Positions 7,665-16,178 of a stretch of DNA of 48,688 nucleotides are shown here, piece by piece. Under the pieces are notes generated by a model. The model was not told the DNA's origin. It ran no database searches and saw only the letters and a list, made by a program, of their open reading frames with translations. The position numbers and the translations under genes are program-made. This DNA is from JBNKEI01 sp050288705 (GTDB lineage Bacteria; Myxococcota; Myxococcia; Myxococcales; UBA5297), in assembly GCA_050288705.1 (NCBI GenBank), contig JBNKEI010000187.1:1-48688 (forward strand). Direction: 5' to 3'. Each line of letters starts with the position of its first letter. Position 1 is the first letter of the stretch.

Positions 7665-8141
7665 ATGAGCGAATTAAGCGTTCCTACCAATCCCGTGGAA
7701 GTGACTATTACTGGCGTTGACGGTCGATGCTGGGAAGGTCGCATCTTTCTTCCCATATATTCTCATAACCACGCAGGACCCATGAAAATTTGCGAATGGC
7801 TCGAAGATAAAATGCCATTTTTTGCACTGCTTTGCCCTAAACAGTCTACGCCGGCTTTTTTAAATAAACAGCAAGTCCTTTTTATTACAGCTCACGATAA
7901 TTCCGAATTAATCGAAGAAGAATCGGCAGAACCATCAATCATCCGAAAGAAAATAGAAGTACTTTTCCAAGAGCACTCAATTATTGGAGAAATCACTGTC
8001 GATATGCCTTCTACCCAGTGCCGAATAATCGATTATTTAAATCACCGAAACGAAGAATTCTTACATTTAAAAAGCGACTCAGATCATTATTTTGTCCGCA
8101 AAAGCTGGGTAAATGCGATAATAGATAAAACAGGGGATTAA
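7665..8141 (+). CDS. Small two-repeat protein paired with the PilT-like ATPase
   Basis: 158 residues with a strong ribosome binding site (CGGAGGCTGT before ATG). There is no signal peptide or membrane segment. The protein looks like an internal duplication. Residues about 10-75 read V-E-V-T-I...W-E-G-R-I-F-L-P...I-C-E-W-L-E...F-F-A-L...F-L-N-K-Q-Q-V. Residues about 92-150 repeat the plan as I-E-V-L-F...I-I-G-E-I-T-V...I-I-D-Y-L-N...F-L-H-L...F-V-R-K-S-W-V. It resembles a family of small proteins of unknown function (possibly DUF6812) that I associate with pilus-motor genes; this is from memory. It ends three bases before the ATPase start, so the two are surely co-translated and probably work together. 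Confidence 0.8.
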   Translation: MSELSVPTNPVEVTITGVDGRCWEGRIFLPIYSHNHAGPMKICEWLEDKMPFFALLCPKQSTPAFLNKQQVLFITAHDNSELIEEESAEPSIIRKKIEVLFQEHSIIGEITVDMPSTQCRIIDYLNHRNEEFLHLKSDSDHYFVRKSWVNAIIDKTGD

Positions 8142-8144
8142 TCA

Positions 8145-9605
8145 ATGCTTCATAAACTATTGCAGCAAACCGTTAAGGCTGGCGGCCGCGAACTCAAGTT
8201 AATTCCTGGAAAACGAATTACCATTGGCACTTCCCAGGGAGAAAGAGAGGTTCAGGGAAATCTCCTAACTTCTTCGGGAATAGAACAAATATTGAATTCA
8301 GTTATGACTTCCGAACAGCGACAAGCACTGCATTCAGCCCCGGCAAAATGGACTTTTTCTCTACCAGGGATAGGAAGCATTCAAGGTCATGCGGAAACTA
8401 CTCCTCAAGGAATACAAGCCGTTTTTCTTTTGGAGTCGGCAACCCCCGGGTGCTCTTCAAGTATATCGGTCCTCCCCTCTTCGTCAACCAAGTCACCTGC
8501 TGTGGCGGAAATGGAGTCTCTATTTCTTACCATGGTAGAATGGAAAGCTTCTGACTTGCATATCTGCGCGGGCTCGGCCCCCATGCTTCGCCATGATGGA
8601 GATATAAAACCTATTCCTGGAAAACCAACCATGTCTGCGGAAGAAACCAAACGGGTTCTGATGTCCATTGGCCCAGAACGCAGTATTGAAGAATTCAACC
8701 GCCGTCACGACACCGATTTTGCCTACGAAATTCCCGGCGCAGCACGTTTCCGCTGCAATTGGTTTATGGATAGAAAAGGTATGGGGGGAGTTTTTAGAAT
8801 TATTCCAAGTAAAATAATTTCTGCCGAAACCATGGGCCTTTCCAAAGAAATACTTCAATTATGCCATTTGCCAAAAGGTTTGGTTGTGGTAACCGGGCCG
8901 ACCGGCTCAGGCAAATCAACTACTCTTTGCGCTCTTATCGACTATATCAATCGCGTTCGCTCCGACCACGTTATTACAGTAGAAGACCCTTTAGAGTTTG
9001 TTCACGAAAATAAAAAATGTCTTATCAATCAGCGTCAAATCGGAGAACATACTGATTCGTTTAAAGATGCCTTGAGAGCAGCACTTCGCGAAGATCCCGA
9101 TATTGTGTTAGTTGGCGAAATGCGCGATTTGGAGACCACTGCAATAGCCATTGAAACTGCGGAGACCGGGCACTTGGTTTTTGGTACGTTGCATACTTCC
9201 TCGGCCGCTTCTACTGTCGACAGAATAATCGATCAATTCCCCGCCGATAGACAGGGGCAAATTCGGGTAATGCTTTCCGAAAGTCTTAAAGGAGTAATCA
9301 GCCAAATGCTTTGTAAGAAAAAAGGTGGCGGACGTGTTCCGGTTTTAGAAGTAATGATTTCGATACCTTCTATTTCGAATCTAATTCGGGAGTCAAAAAT
9401 ATTCCAGATTCCCTCTATAATTCAAACAGGTAAAAAGTATGGAATGTGTTTGATGAACGAAAGCTTTTTGGATTTAGTTAAAAAAGATATAATTGAACCA
9501 CAAGAAGCTTACTCCAAGGCAGTTGATAAGTCTGGTCTTCTCCATTTGTTTCGTAAAAATGAAATAAATACCGATTGGGCTTCTTCTGACTCATCATCGT
9601 CATAA
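8145..9605 (+). CDS. PilT/PilU-type twitching motility ATPase with extra N-terminal domain
   Basis: 486 residues, about 100 longer than usual PilT. The core begins near residue 123 (MESLFLTMVEWKASDLHICA, the PilT-N domain). It carries Walker A GPTGSGKS (251-258), an Asp box (ITVEDPLEFVH), Walker B DIVLVGE (319-325) and the His box TAETGHLVFGTLHT (338-351). A C-terminal ISNLIRES corresponds to the AIRNLIRE retraction motif. It therefore powers pilus retraction or a related type IV pilus motor at the inner membrane. The first ~97 residues resemble another PilT-N-like half (KLLQQTVKAGGRELKLIPG...ILNSVMTSEQRQAL). That suggests a duplicated or degenerate N domain joined by a Ser/Pro linker. Exact paralogue class (PilT or PilU) cannot be fixed. 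It converges on the nuclease gene with a 23-base gap. Confidence 0.93.
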   Translation: MLHKLLQQTVKAGGRELKLIPGKRITIGTSQGEREVQGNLLTSSGIEQILNSVMTSEQRQALHSAPAKWTFSLPGIGSIQGHAETTPQGIQAVFLLESATPGCSSSISVLPSSSTKSPAVAEMESLFLTMVEWKASDLHICAGSAPMLRHDGDIKPIPGKPTMSAEETKRVLMSIGPERSIEEFNRRHDTDFAYEIPGAARFRCNWFMDRKGMGGVFRIIPSKIISAETMGLSKEILQLCHLPKGLVVVTGPTGSGKSTTLCALIDYINRVRSDHVITVEDPLEFVHENKKCLINQRQIGEHTDSFKDALRAALREDPDIVLVGEMRDLETTAIAIETAETGHLVFGTLHTSSAASTVDRIIDQFPADRQGQIRVMLSESLKGVISQMLCKKKGGGRVPVLEVMISIPSISNLIRESKIFQIPSIIQTGKKYGMCLMNESFLDLVKKDIIEPQEAYSKAVDKSGLLHLFRKNEINTDWASSDSSSS

Positions 9606-9628
9606 TATTGAGCTGAAGTTTTTCTTGA

Positions 9629-10090
9629 CTAGAAACATCGGCCCCAAAGCCCGCGCCTTTCAACTTTTGCTTGCTGCTCGATTTTTTTGAGCGCGCTATA
9701 GCGCCTTTTTCCATTGGGGGGTATATACATTATCTTACCGTAGCCGCGTTCAAGCACCAACGTACTAACATCACGACCAGCCACCTCTACGTAAGCTAAG
9801 GTTCTTCCATATACGTCAATAGTTATTTCATCGAAATGCAAAGTAATACTTTGGTTAACTAGAAGCGACCGCACAAAAGCTGCCGCTTCTTTTCCATAAC
9901 AGTCCTGGCGATGCGGTCCCCATTCGGGTGCATCCACCATAAGCAAGCGGACTCGTTCGCCTGTGGAGAGGATGAAGGTGTCGCCATCAATTACTGATTC
10001 GACCACGCCAGCCCTCTCCGAGGGCTCGGCACACGAAAATACCAAGGCTATTATTCCCGCCAGATACTTTTTTTGTCTAGCTGCATTCAC
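9629..10090 (-). CDS. Secreted SNase-type (thermonuclease family) nuclease
   Basis: 153 residues. The N-terminus LAGIIALVFSCAEPS looks like a short lipoprotein signal with a lipobox-like F-S-C. The staphylococcal-nuclease fold follows: VVESVIDGDTFIL, ERVRLLMVDAPEWG, a Cys-containing YGKEAAAFVRSLL, IDVYGRTLAYVEV, LVLERGYGKIM and RRGLWG. The catalytic residues expected in the family are present: Asp in DGDTF, Arg in ERVRLL, Asp in DAPE and Arg in YGRTLAYV. It should cleave DNA or RNA outside the cytoplasm. Its start overlaps the end of the lamin-tail gene by 14 bases, so translation is coupled and the two products likely work on the same substrate or surface. Confidence 0.9.
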   Translation of the reverse strand: MNAARQKKYLAGIIALVFSCAEPSERAGVVESVIDGDTFILSTGERVRLLMVDAPEWGPHRQDCYGKEAAAFVRSLLVNQSITLHFDEITIDVYGRTLAYVEVAGRDVSTLVLERGYGKIMYIPPNGKRRYSALKKIEQQAKVERRGLWGRCF

Positions 10091-11207
10091 GGTTTTTTAA
10101 TCCAGGAGAACCTAGGTTTCCTCCGTCACCATATTTGTCTGTTGACAGGCAATTGCTCTCTTCTCCCTCTGCCTGTTTTAACCACCTACCATCAAGCTGT
10201 AATGACTGTCCTTCTTTTGCCTCGCCATATTCTAATTCTGCCAATACTTCAGTGGGTGAACGCAAGGAAATTTTTCCTCCTTTATTAGGCAGAGCAAAGG
10301 AAAAAAGCTGGTCCACTTTTTTTAATCCACCATTGACACTTTCTTGATTAGAGCGAGCAAATACCAGGTATTTTTCTGCTTCTACAGGAATACAGTCTAA
10401 AGAAGAATATTTAGTCTTTTTCTTACCACAAGATATCTCTACTTCATTCAAATCGAAATCATTTAGCGAGTACACTTCCATCCATTCTCGTTCTTTGTCA
10501 GCCCCTTTTGGATTAGCCATAATTTCAGTAATTCTTAGCTCACCTTGTTTAGGACTTCTAACAGGCCTAATGTTGCCGGTTTTCGGATCGCGACATTTTT
10601 TGGAATTCAAGCAAATCTGATTGGGCTCTCTCGGCGTACCATAAGAATTATCATTTATTTGCGTTTGTACAAGGCACCAATTATTTAAGCTGTCATTGGC
10701 CAGGGCGTCGGGGGCCGCTTCTCCGTCAAGCCCTTGAGCATAACCAGCCTTACCCTTGCTGCTTATTGGGACTTCATCAAGAACGGTGTCATCACAACGA
10801 ATTCCTAATGTGCCTTTGCTGGCAGGTAAATTTCCCAAATCAGAACCGTAGCTATAGGAAACCCAATCTGGGCTTTCATTCTCCTGGCTAGACCCCATCA
10901 CCCAATAACTTCCGGGAGCAATTTCTCTATCGCCAATTACATGAATCTTAGAAACTGACTTATCTTCTTTTAAAACGTACACCGCCATTCCTTTCAGTCC
11001 AACAGTTTCTTTAGTAGCATTATATAATTCAATCCATTCATTGCCAGTATCCACTCCTGCGGGGTCGTTCATATATTCGGTGATTACTAAATCACCAGGC
11101 ATTCTTCCTTTACAGATATCTGGTTGTTCTATTATGGTTGCCTGACGGCCGCAGTTCCAGCTTACCACTGACAACAAGATACACATCCATTTCATTCTTA
11201 TGAACAT
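10077..11207 (-). CDS. Lipoprotein with two lamin-tail domains (LTD)
   Basis: 376 residues. The ATG at 11207 has a good site (AAGGAAGAGCGT). A lipoprotein signal ends in SWNCG (Cys19). Domain 1 (residues about 40-150) starts GDLVITEYMNDPAGVDTGNEWIEL and domain 2 (about 225-330) starts GELRITEIMANPKGADKEREWMEV. Both show the LTD signature I-T-E-x-M-x-[ND]-P followed by E-W-[IM]-E-[LV]-Y. Such domains occur on bacterial surface proteins beside nucleases and other hydrolases. The gene lies 30 bases after the barrel gene and overlaps the nuclease gene, so all three form one operon. A role in holding extracellular DNA or the nuclease at the cell surface is an inference. Confidence 0.9.
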   Translation of the reverse strand: MFIRMKWMCILLSVVSWNCGRQATIIEQPDICKGRMPGDLVITEYMNDPAGVDTGNEWIELYNATKETVGLKGMAVYVLKEDKSVSKIHVIGDREIAPGSYWVMGSSQENESPDWVSYSYGSDLGNLPASKGTLGIRCDDTVLDEVPISSKGKAGYAQGLDGEAAPDALANDSLNNWCLVQTQINDNSYGTPREPNQICLNSKKCRDPKTGNIRPVRSPKQGELRITEIMANPKGADKEREWMEVYSLNDFDLNEVEISCGKKKTKYSSLDCIPVEAEKYLVFARSNQESVNGGLKKVDQLFSFALPNKGGKISLRSPTEVLAELEYGEAKEGQSLQLDGRWLKQAEGEESNCLSTDKYGDGGNLGSPGLKNRECS

Positions 11208-11237
11208 ACGCTCTTCCTTTAGGGCACTTTCATGTTT

Positions 11238-13175
11238 CTACCATTTCATTATCCACTCAATCCGCAATCGTTGTTCCCAGGAATCCCTTGCTAGAGTGCT
11301 ACTTCGGCTATCTAAATAGAACCAAATATCGTGCAAAATTACTACCTCTTGTCCTGGAACCCATGGAGCCCAGGTCAGAATCAACTTATTTCTGCCATAA
11401 ATTGATTTCTCCATTTTGGCATCGGTGCTTATATCCTCATCTAAAAAATCAATTTTGCCGATCAAGCGTAAATATTTGACAATACTTAAATCATACTTTC
11501 CTCTAAATTTAATTTCTTGGCGACAAAACTTCTTTGAACGGTACTCTTCCACCAAGCGTGTTCGTGCTTCCAATGAAAAATGAAACGGCCACTGAAAAGG
11601 TTTACTGAAAACACCGCTGGTCACTCCGAACGATCTTTTGAAAAATTTGGGCGCGTCGTCTAAATCTTCGTCTAAATTTGGATCATTGTAAAATCCTTTA
11701 TTGTAATAGTCAGCACCGAAGGCCAAGTAGGTGTTGGCTAGTATTGAGTACGAAAAACCAGAATCTACTAATAACCGTGCTCCTGGCAAAAACTTTGTAC
11801 CGTGGGGTTCAAACGACCAATCTATTTCCGCCAGCCACTTCCATTGTGTCGAGTTCCCGCTATATTGCCCGCGAATGCCAGCTTCATTACGCGCTCTTTG
11901 CCCCCCGTATCGTTGCGGGCTGGATATAGGTCTTGCTAGCGGGTTAATATAATTATTACTGTAATACCGCAAAGAGTAATCCAATTCATGATTTTTCCAG
12001 CGTTTTGTGTATGCCCCCAAGTTCCCTCCCCACCCCTTGGTTAGATCATTACTCTTGCTTCCAGCCAGCTCCCAATGCCATAGTATTTTTGCCCACTCCC
12101 ACGAACCATCTATTCCCATGGCTCCGAATTTTCCTCCCGATGGTCTTAATGCTTTTTTTCGAAATTGCAGTTTTACTCCCGAAACATTCCATTGGTCAGC
12201 AGCAACGTAGCCAGTAATTCCGGTTTTAAGAACCTTGCCAAAATCGACAGAGATATTCCCTCCCCAGACTATCTCTCGATATATTTCTGGAAGATTAGAA
12301 CGAACTAGTCGAGCGGAATTCGACCCCTTTATCATTATTACCGAGACTGGCGGGCAATCAACACCAGTGAAACTAAGAGACCGACAAAGTGACCGATTTA
12401 CCAGTTGATATTGAGAAAGCGAGCGGTTTTGAAATGAGCCAAAACCACTAACGTGCATTTTTCCCCAGCGAAAATTCGCATGGTATTGCGCGGCAATTCC
12501 TCGAAATGTTTCTTGCCAGTGATAGTCAGCGGTTACTCTGGTAGAATTGGCGTATTCACCGTAAAAGCTATTTCGCTGGCTTATGCTTATCATTGAATAG
12601 GGACTCACCAGCCGATCATTGTAAAGATTCAACTTGGCATCGGGAAAAAATCCTTGCGCCGCCCTTCTTCCAGTATTATCCAAGGTTAGGTGTTGGCCAA
12701 ATCCTGCTGAAAAATGACCAATAATAACCGACCACTGAGCGGTTTTATACTGCATATAAAATTTAGGTAGATGAAGTTCATTTCTGGGAGCTGGCACCAC
12801 CAAGGAATTCCACTGAGAATGGTACTGGGCGGGCGCAATTCGGTAACGTGTATAAGCTAGTACTAATCCGGCGTGCAATTGATTCCAACCAGCTATTACC
12901 TGCAAAGAAACTGGGGGTCCCTGTCTATCGTTTATTGTGCCTTCGGAAACTAAACGAGTATAGCCATTTATGGATTTTCCAAAGTTATTCGTAGCAAAAG
13001 ATTCTTCCTCGAAGGGAGGTGCTAATTCGTCTTCTTCGTCAGCTCGGTTCTCCGAGTCAGTTTCATTTTCCCAAATATCAGGAAATGCGCCTGCCGAAGA
13101 ACCTGCAACTGAAAATACAACTGCTACTAACCTTGCCGCCGTTAATTTTGCTTTCAGGCGCCAAAAATTCCGCAT
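11238..13175 (-). CDS. Outer-membrane beta-barrel protein of unknown function
   Basis: 645 residues with a signal peptide (LVAVVFSVAGSSAGAF). A short acidic linker (DSENRADEEDELAPPFEEE) is followed by a long run of alternating, aromatic-rich strands typical of an outer-membrane barrel. Examples are VSLQVIAGWNQLHAGLVLAY, FYMQYKTAQWSVIIGHFSAG and ELDYSLRYYSNNY. Runs ending in Trp, Tyr or Phe occur throughout to the C-terminal LRIEWIMKW. The length would fit about 20 or more strands. It is the first gene of the barrel-LTD-SNase operon. I cannot name a substrate. One possibility is a DNA-related surface transporter, by association with the nuclease. Plus-strand frames over this gene are shadows. 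Confidence 0.8.
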   Translation of the reverse strand: MRNFWRLKAKLTAARLVAVVFSVAGSSAGAFPDIWENETDSENRADEEDELAPPFEEESFATNNFGKSINGYTRLVSEGTINDRQGPPVSLQVIAGWNQLHAGLVLAYTRYRIAPAQYHSQWNSLVVPAPRNELHLPKFYMQYKTAQWSVIIGHFSAGFGQHLTLDNTGRRAAQGFFPDAKLNLYNDRLVSPYSMISISQRNSFYGEYANSTRVTADYHWQETFRGIAAQYHANFRWGKMHVSGFGSFQNRSLSQYQLVNRSLCRSLSFTGVDCPPVSVIMIKGSNSARLVRSNLPEIYREIVWGGNISVDFGKVLKTGITGYVAADQWNVSGVKLQFRKKALRPSGGKFGAMGIDGSWEWAKILWHWELAGSKSNDLTKGWGGNLGAYTKRWKNHELDYSLRYYSNNYINPLARPISSPQRYGGQRARNEAGIRGQYSGNSTQWKWLAEIDWSFEPHGTKFLPGARLLVDSGFSYSILANTYLAFGADYYNKGFYNDPNLDEDLDDAPKFFKRSFGVTSGVFSKPFQWPFHFSLEARTRLVEEYRSKKFCRQEIKFRGKYDLSIVKYLRLIGKIDFLDEDISTDAKMEKSIYGRNKLILTWAPWVPGQEVVILHDIWFYLDSRSSTLARDSWEQRLRIEWIMKW

Positions 13176-13301
13176 TGGTTTATTTTGGCTTGGGCTTGCC
13201 CCTCTCTCTACATAGAACGTTATCGAGACTTTATTCGATGTTCAAGATTTATTTTTATCTTCGACGTTTATTCATTAAATTAAGAGTCTCGGCCAACAAA
13301 T

Positions 13302-15536
13302 TTATCGTGGCCCGATACGGCGAGTAAATTCACGCCGCAGATCTTTAACTTGGGCATCCCTTTCAGCAACCAGAGCATCGCATTCTTTCACATAGGCGTC
13401 TCCAGTGATCGTGTCTCTGCAGTCCTCAAGTTCTTCGAGTCTGGCGTAAAAATGCGTGGTGATGCGTTGTTTTCCTTGCTGAAATGCCGGAATACTTTCG
13501 AGAAAGGTGTTCCAAAACGGTTGCTCGATGGCAAATTCAACCAAAGCCTTTCTGCTATCAGCTTGCTCCAATTCCAGCACATACGCCATGGCGCGGTCGA
13601 GTGTCTCTTGGTCCACATAGGCAAAGTCGGCGCAGTACATGGCATGGGTTTTAAACGGCAGATCCAGTGCTTCTCTGAGCCTCACCCGGTAAGCCATCAG
13701 GATTTCGATATCATCGATATCCCCTTGCCGACCGGCAATATCGTTGCGCGCAAATCTATCTAGCGCGCTTATGCGGAACCCTCCCCTGAGTAACCGCGCA
13801 ATTTCCCCTTGGCCACCATTATCGCGCAGAATCCGATGCACCTGGCAGGCTACCTCGATGTCGCTGAAAGCAATAGCTACCCGATCAACGCAGGAAGACA
13901 GCCCTTCCCTGGCTTGCAAAAAACAACTAGCACGCAACTCGGTGCCGTCTGGTCGGGCCAGCGTTTCGATGACAAATGCAACTCTATCGGAAAACCCGGC
14001 CAATCTGCCCTCCGCCGTATTGCCTAGGCGGCTAAGGAGATCAGCAAAGGAAGCCGCGTTTTCAGTATGTTCCAGGCTATCGAGATCCTCGGTCTTAATA
14101 TGACTACAGTATCGCCGGACCGATCTTTCTAAGGTCATTGGCGACTGCTCGAAAACGTTGTTCAGCAGATCGTCAATGGACTCAGGAGATGGGATTAGTT
14201 GGTTGTTCCACAAGCGCAGCTCGTCGAGCCTGGTCATACTGCCAATGGACTCGGGCAACTCGGATAGCTGGTTGTTCGACAAACTTAGCCCGCTTAGCCC
14301 AGTTAAACCACCAATGGATTGGGGTAACTCGGTCAGTTGGTTATTTGACAAATCTAGCTGTCTTAACCTGCTCAGGTTACCGATGGACTCGGTCAAATCA
14401 GCCAGTAGATTGTCCGACAAGTCAAGCAGTCTTAAATTGTTCAAGTTACCAATGGACTCGGGCAGCCGAACTAGTTGGTTGTTCGACAAACCCAATTGAC
14501 TTAGCCCAGTCAAACTGCCAATAGAATCAGACAATTGCGTTATCTGGTTATCCGACAAGTCCAGCTCGTCAAGTTTGGCAAGGCTACCAATAGATTCGGG
14601 GAGTCCAACCAGTTGGTTGTTCCACAAGCTCAATTGGCTTAGCTCGGTCAAACCGCCAATAGAATCAGGCAATCGAGTTATCTGGTTACCCGACAAGTCC
14701 AGCTCGTCAAGTTTGGCAAGGCAACCAATGGACTCCGGTAGCCCAATCAGCTGGTTTTTTCTTAAGCATAGTTGGCTCAGTCCGGTCAGACCACCCATGG
14801 ACTCGGGCAGTACGGTCAGTTGATTATTGGACAAGTCCAGGTGACTGAGCCCAGTCAGGTTGCCGATGGATTCGGGCACCCGGGTCAGTTGGTTGTTCGA
14901 CAAGTCTAGTTGTCTTAGCCTGCTCAGATTACCAATAGCCTCGGGCAGCACAATCAGTTGGTTGATCGACAATCCCAAGTGGCTTAGCCCGCTCAGACCG
15001 CCAATGGACTCGGGCAACTGGGCAAGCTGATTGTTCACTAGGCTGAGCATGCTTAATTCGGTCAAATGGCTAATCCAGGCGGGCAGATGAGTCAATTGGT
15101 TGGAGTCTAGATTTAGTTCCCTGAGCCCGGGCAGATTGACAAGTTCGAGGGGAATGCTTCGCAGTCCAAGGCAGGACAGATTCAGGATAGAAGCACCCTC
15201 TTCATAACACCTTAAAATTCGCGATGCTGCTTCGCCTCTATTTTCATCTAGGTGGTCGCCTTGCGCCCAGCGGTTTATTGCTCGAGTTAAGTGTTGCCGT
15301 GCAGAAGAATAGCCATGCGGTTGCCGTTGATAGATACTATTCTGCGCGTCAATGGGTAAGCGGGGTAAACGATGGGATAGGCCAAGGTGAGCATCACCTG
15401 CAGCTGGCTGAAATGAAGAGTTTGCAGCGTTCGTTCCGTTTGTAGGTTGCTGAGAAGAGGAGTCCGCATCATTGTTTCCGCTCACATACTGCCGATAAGG
15501 CGAGTTGGCGGCATTCGTTCGGTCTATAGGTCGCAT
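13302..15536 (-). CDS. Leucine-rich repeat protein with NEL-type E3 ubiquitin ligase domain
   Basis: 744 residues. Residues 1-85 are a low-complexity Asn/Ala/Ser-rich leader. Residues 88-115 (AINRW...NRGEAASRILRCYEEGA) match the short helical cap seen before LRRs in such effectors. One degenerate LRR (117-137) and fourteen 23-residue LRRs (138-459, LDLSNNQL-x2-LPESIG-x-L-type) follow. Residues ~465-744 resemble the NEL domain of IpaH/SspH/SlrP. The catalytic motif C-x-D is present as CVDRVAIAFSDIE (Cys549, Asp551). Further family segments are IEVACQVHRILRD, FRISALDRFAR and DIDDIEILMAYRVRLREALDLPF. NEL enzymes are injected into eukaryotic cells and ubiquitinate host proteins. No Sec signal is visible. 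By eye the GC of the NEL part is well above that of its neighbours, suggesting transfer. It stands alone between unrelated genes. Confidence 0.88.
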   Translation of the reverse strand: MRPIDRTNAANSPYRQYVSGNNDADSSSQQPTNGTNAANSSFQPAAGDAHLGLSHRLPRLPIDAQNSIYQRQPHGYSSARQHLTRAINRWAQGDHLDENRGEAASRILRCYEEGASILNLSCLGLRSIPLELVNLPGLRELNLDSNQLTHLPAWISHLTELSMLSLVNNQLAQLPESIGGLSGLSHLGLSINQLIVLPEAIGNLSRLRQLDLSNNQLTRVPESIGNLTGLSHLDLSNNQLTVLPESMGGLTGLSQLCLRKNQLIGLPESIGCLAKLDELDLSGNQITRLPDSIGGLTELSQLSLWNNQLVGLPESIGSLAKLDELDLSDNQITQLSDSIGSLTGLSQLGLSNNQLVRLPESIGNLNNLRLLDLSDNLLADLTESIGNLSRLRQLDLSNNQLTELPQSIGGLTGLSGLSLSNNQLSELPESIGSMTRLDELRLWNNQLIPSPESIDDLLNNVFEQSPMTLERSVRRYCSHIKTEDLDSLEHTENAASFADLLSRLGNTAEGRLAGFSDRVAFVIETLARPDGTELRASCFLQAREGLSSCVDRVAIAFSDIEVACQVHRILRDNGGQGEIARLLRGGFRISALDRFARNDIAGRQGDIDDIEILMAYRVRLREALDLPFKTHAMYCADFAYVDQETLDRAMAYVLELEQADSRKALVEFAIEQPFWNTFLESIPAFQQGKQRITTHFYARLEELEDCRDTITGDAYVKECDALVAERDAQVKDLRREFTRRIGPR

Positions 15537-15808
15537 TTTCTACTTTCCTTTTCTTGTAGTCGGAGCGCACCGGCGAAAGGTTGGCAACAACCCAAGCAAA
15601 AACCTGGCGAGCTTTGCTAGCCCCGGGTTTCGCAGGAGCATGTAGGATAAGTGCCGCGCACCCCAAAGACAAGAAAGAGATCGAGCAAGTAGTAATCTGT
15701 AGTCAAGACAATTGAGTTCGTCTTATTTCCAAAACCACTTCTGAACTCCGCTCCCAAGTCCCAATATTAAGTAGATCTTTTTCGAGTTTGTTGAATTGAG
15801 GTAATAAA

Positions 15809-16117
15809 ATGGCCTTTGGCGTGGGCGAAGACCCTTCGAAAAGCATCACGAGACACCTTGAAGGAGTTGAATATCCAGTCAGCCGTAGCGAACTAGTAGA
15901 CGCTGCTGGTGAAAACGAAGCACCTGTTGAGATTATTAATCTTATGAAGAACTTGCCTGCCGAGGAATACGCTTCTGAACAACAAGTCTTTCGAGATCTA
16001 GCAGAAGCTGCTCGTCGTTTTGGTTTGGGTGGGCATGCTCCTAAAGACCAGGACAGACGAAATCTTGGACGTGACACCATCGAACTAAGGACCGACGGTA
16101 AATCCCGCCATCCCTAG
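15809..16117 (+). CDS. DUF2795-like small protein
   Basis: 102 residues with a good site (TTGAGGT seven bases before ATG). The middle reads EYPVSRSELVDAAGENEAPVEIINLMKNLPAEEYASEQQVFRDLAEA. This is the pattern of DUF2795: 'P-x-[ST]-[RK]-x-E-[LI]...N-G-A-P-x-x-[VI]-x-x-[IL]-x-x-L-P-x-x-x-Y-x-[ST]-x-x-x-[VF]'. A Gly/His/Asp/Arg-rich tail follows. Family function is unknown; such proteins are small, soluble and often near stress or accessory genes. An opposite-strand frame covering the same bases (15703-16080) is low-complexity, Ser/Arg-rich and lacks a family pattern, so it is taken as the shadow. Confidence 0.75.
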   Translation: MAFGVGEDPSKSITRHLEGVEYPVSRSELVDAAGENEAPVEIINLMKNLPAEEYASEQQVFRDLAEAARRFGLGGHAPKDQDRRNLGRDTIELRTDGKSRHP

Positions 16118-16178
16118 ACAAAGTGGACCATGGAGTAGCAATCTTGCCGCGCATAAAACTCGGAAATCAGAGGATTCC

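Noticed and set aside
13744..14823. Several plus-strand frames opposite the LRR gene
   Set aside because: They mirror the 69-base LRR periodicity (Trp/Ser/Asp repeats) and have no independent support.
13400..15400. LRR-coding tandem repeats considered as a CRISPR-like array
   Set aside because: The period is 69 bases with no unique spacers, and the units are in frame and code leucine-rich repeats.
15703..16080. Minus-strand 125-residue frame over the DUF2795-like gene
   Set aside because: Ser/Arg-rich low-complexity translation, whereas the plus frame has a family pattern and ribosome binding site.
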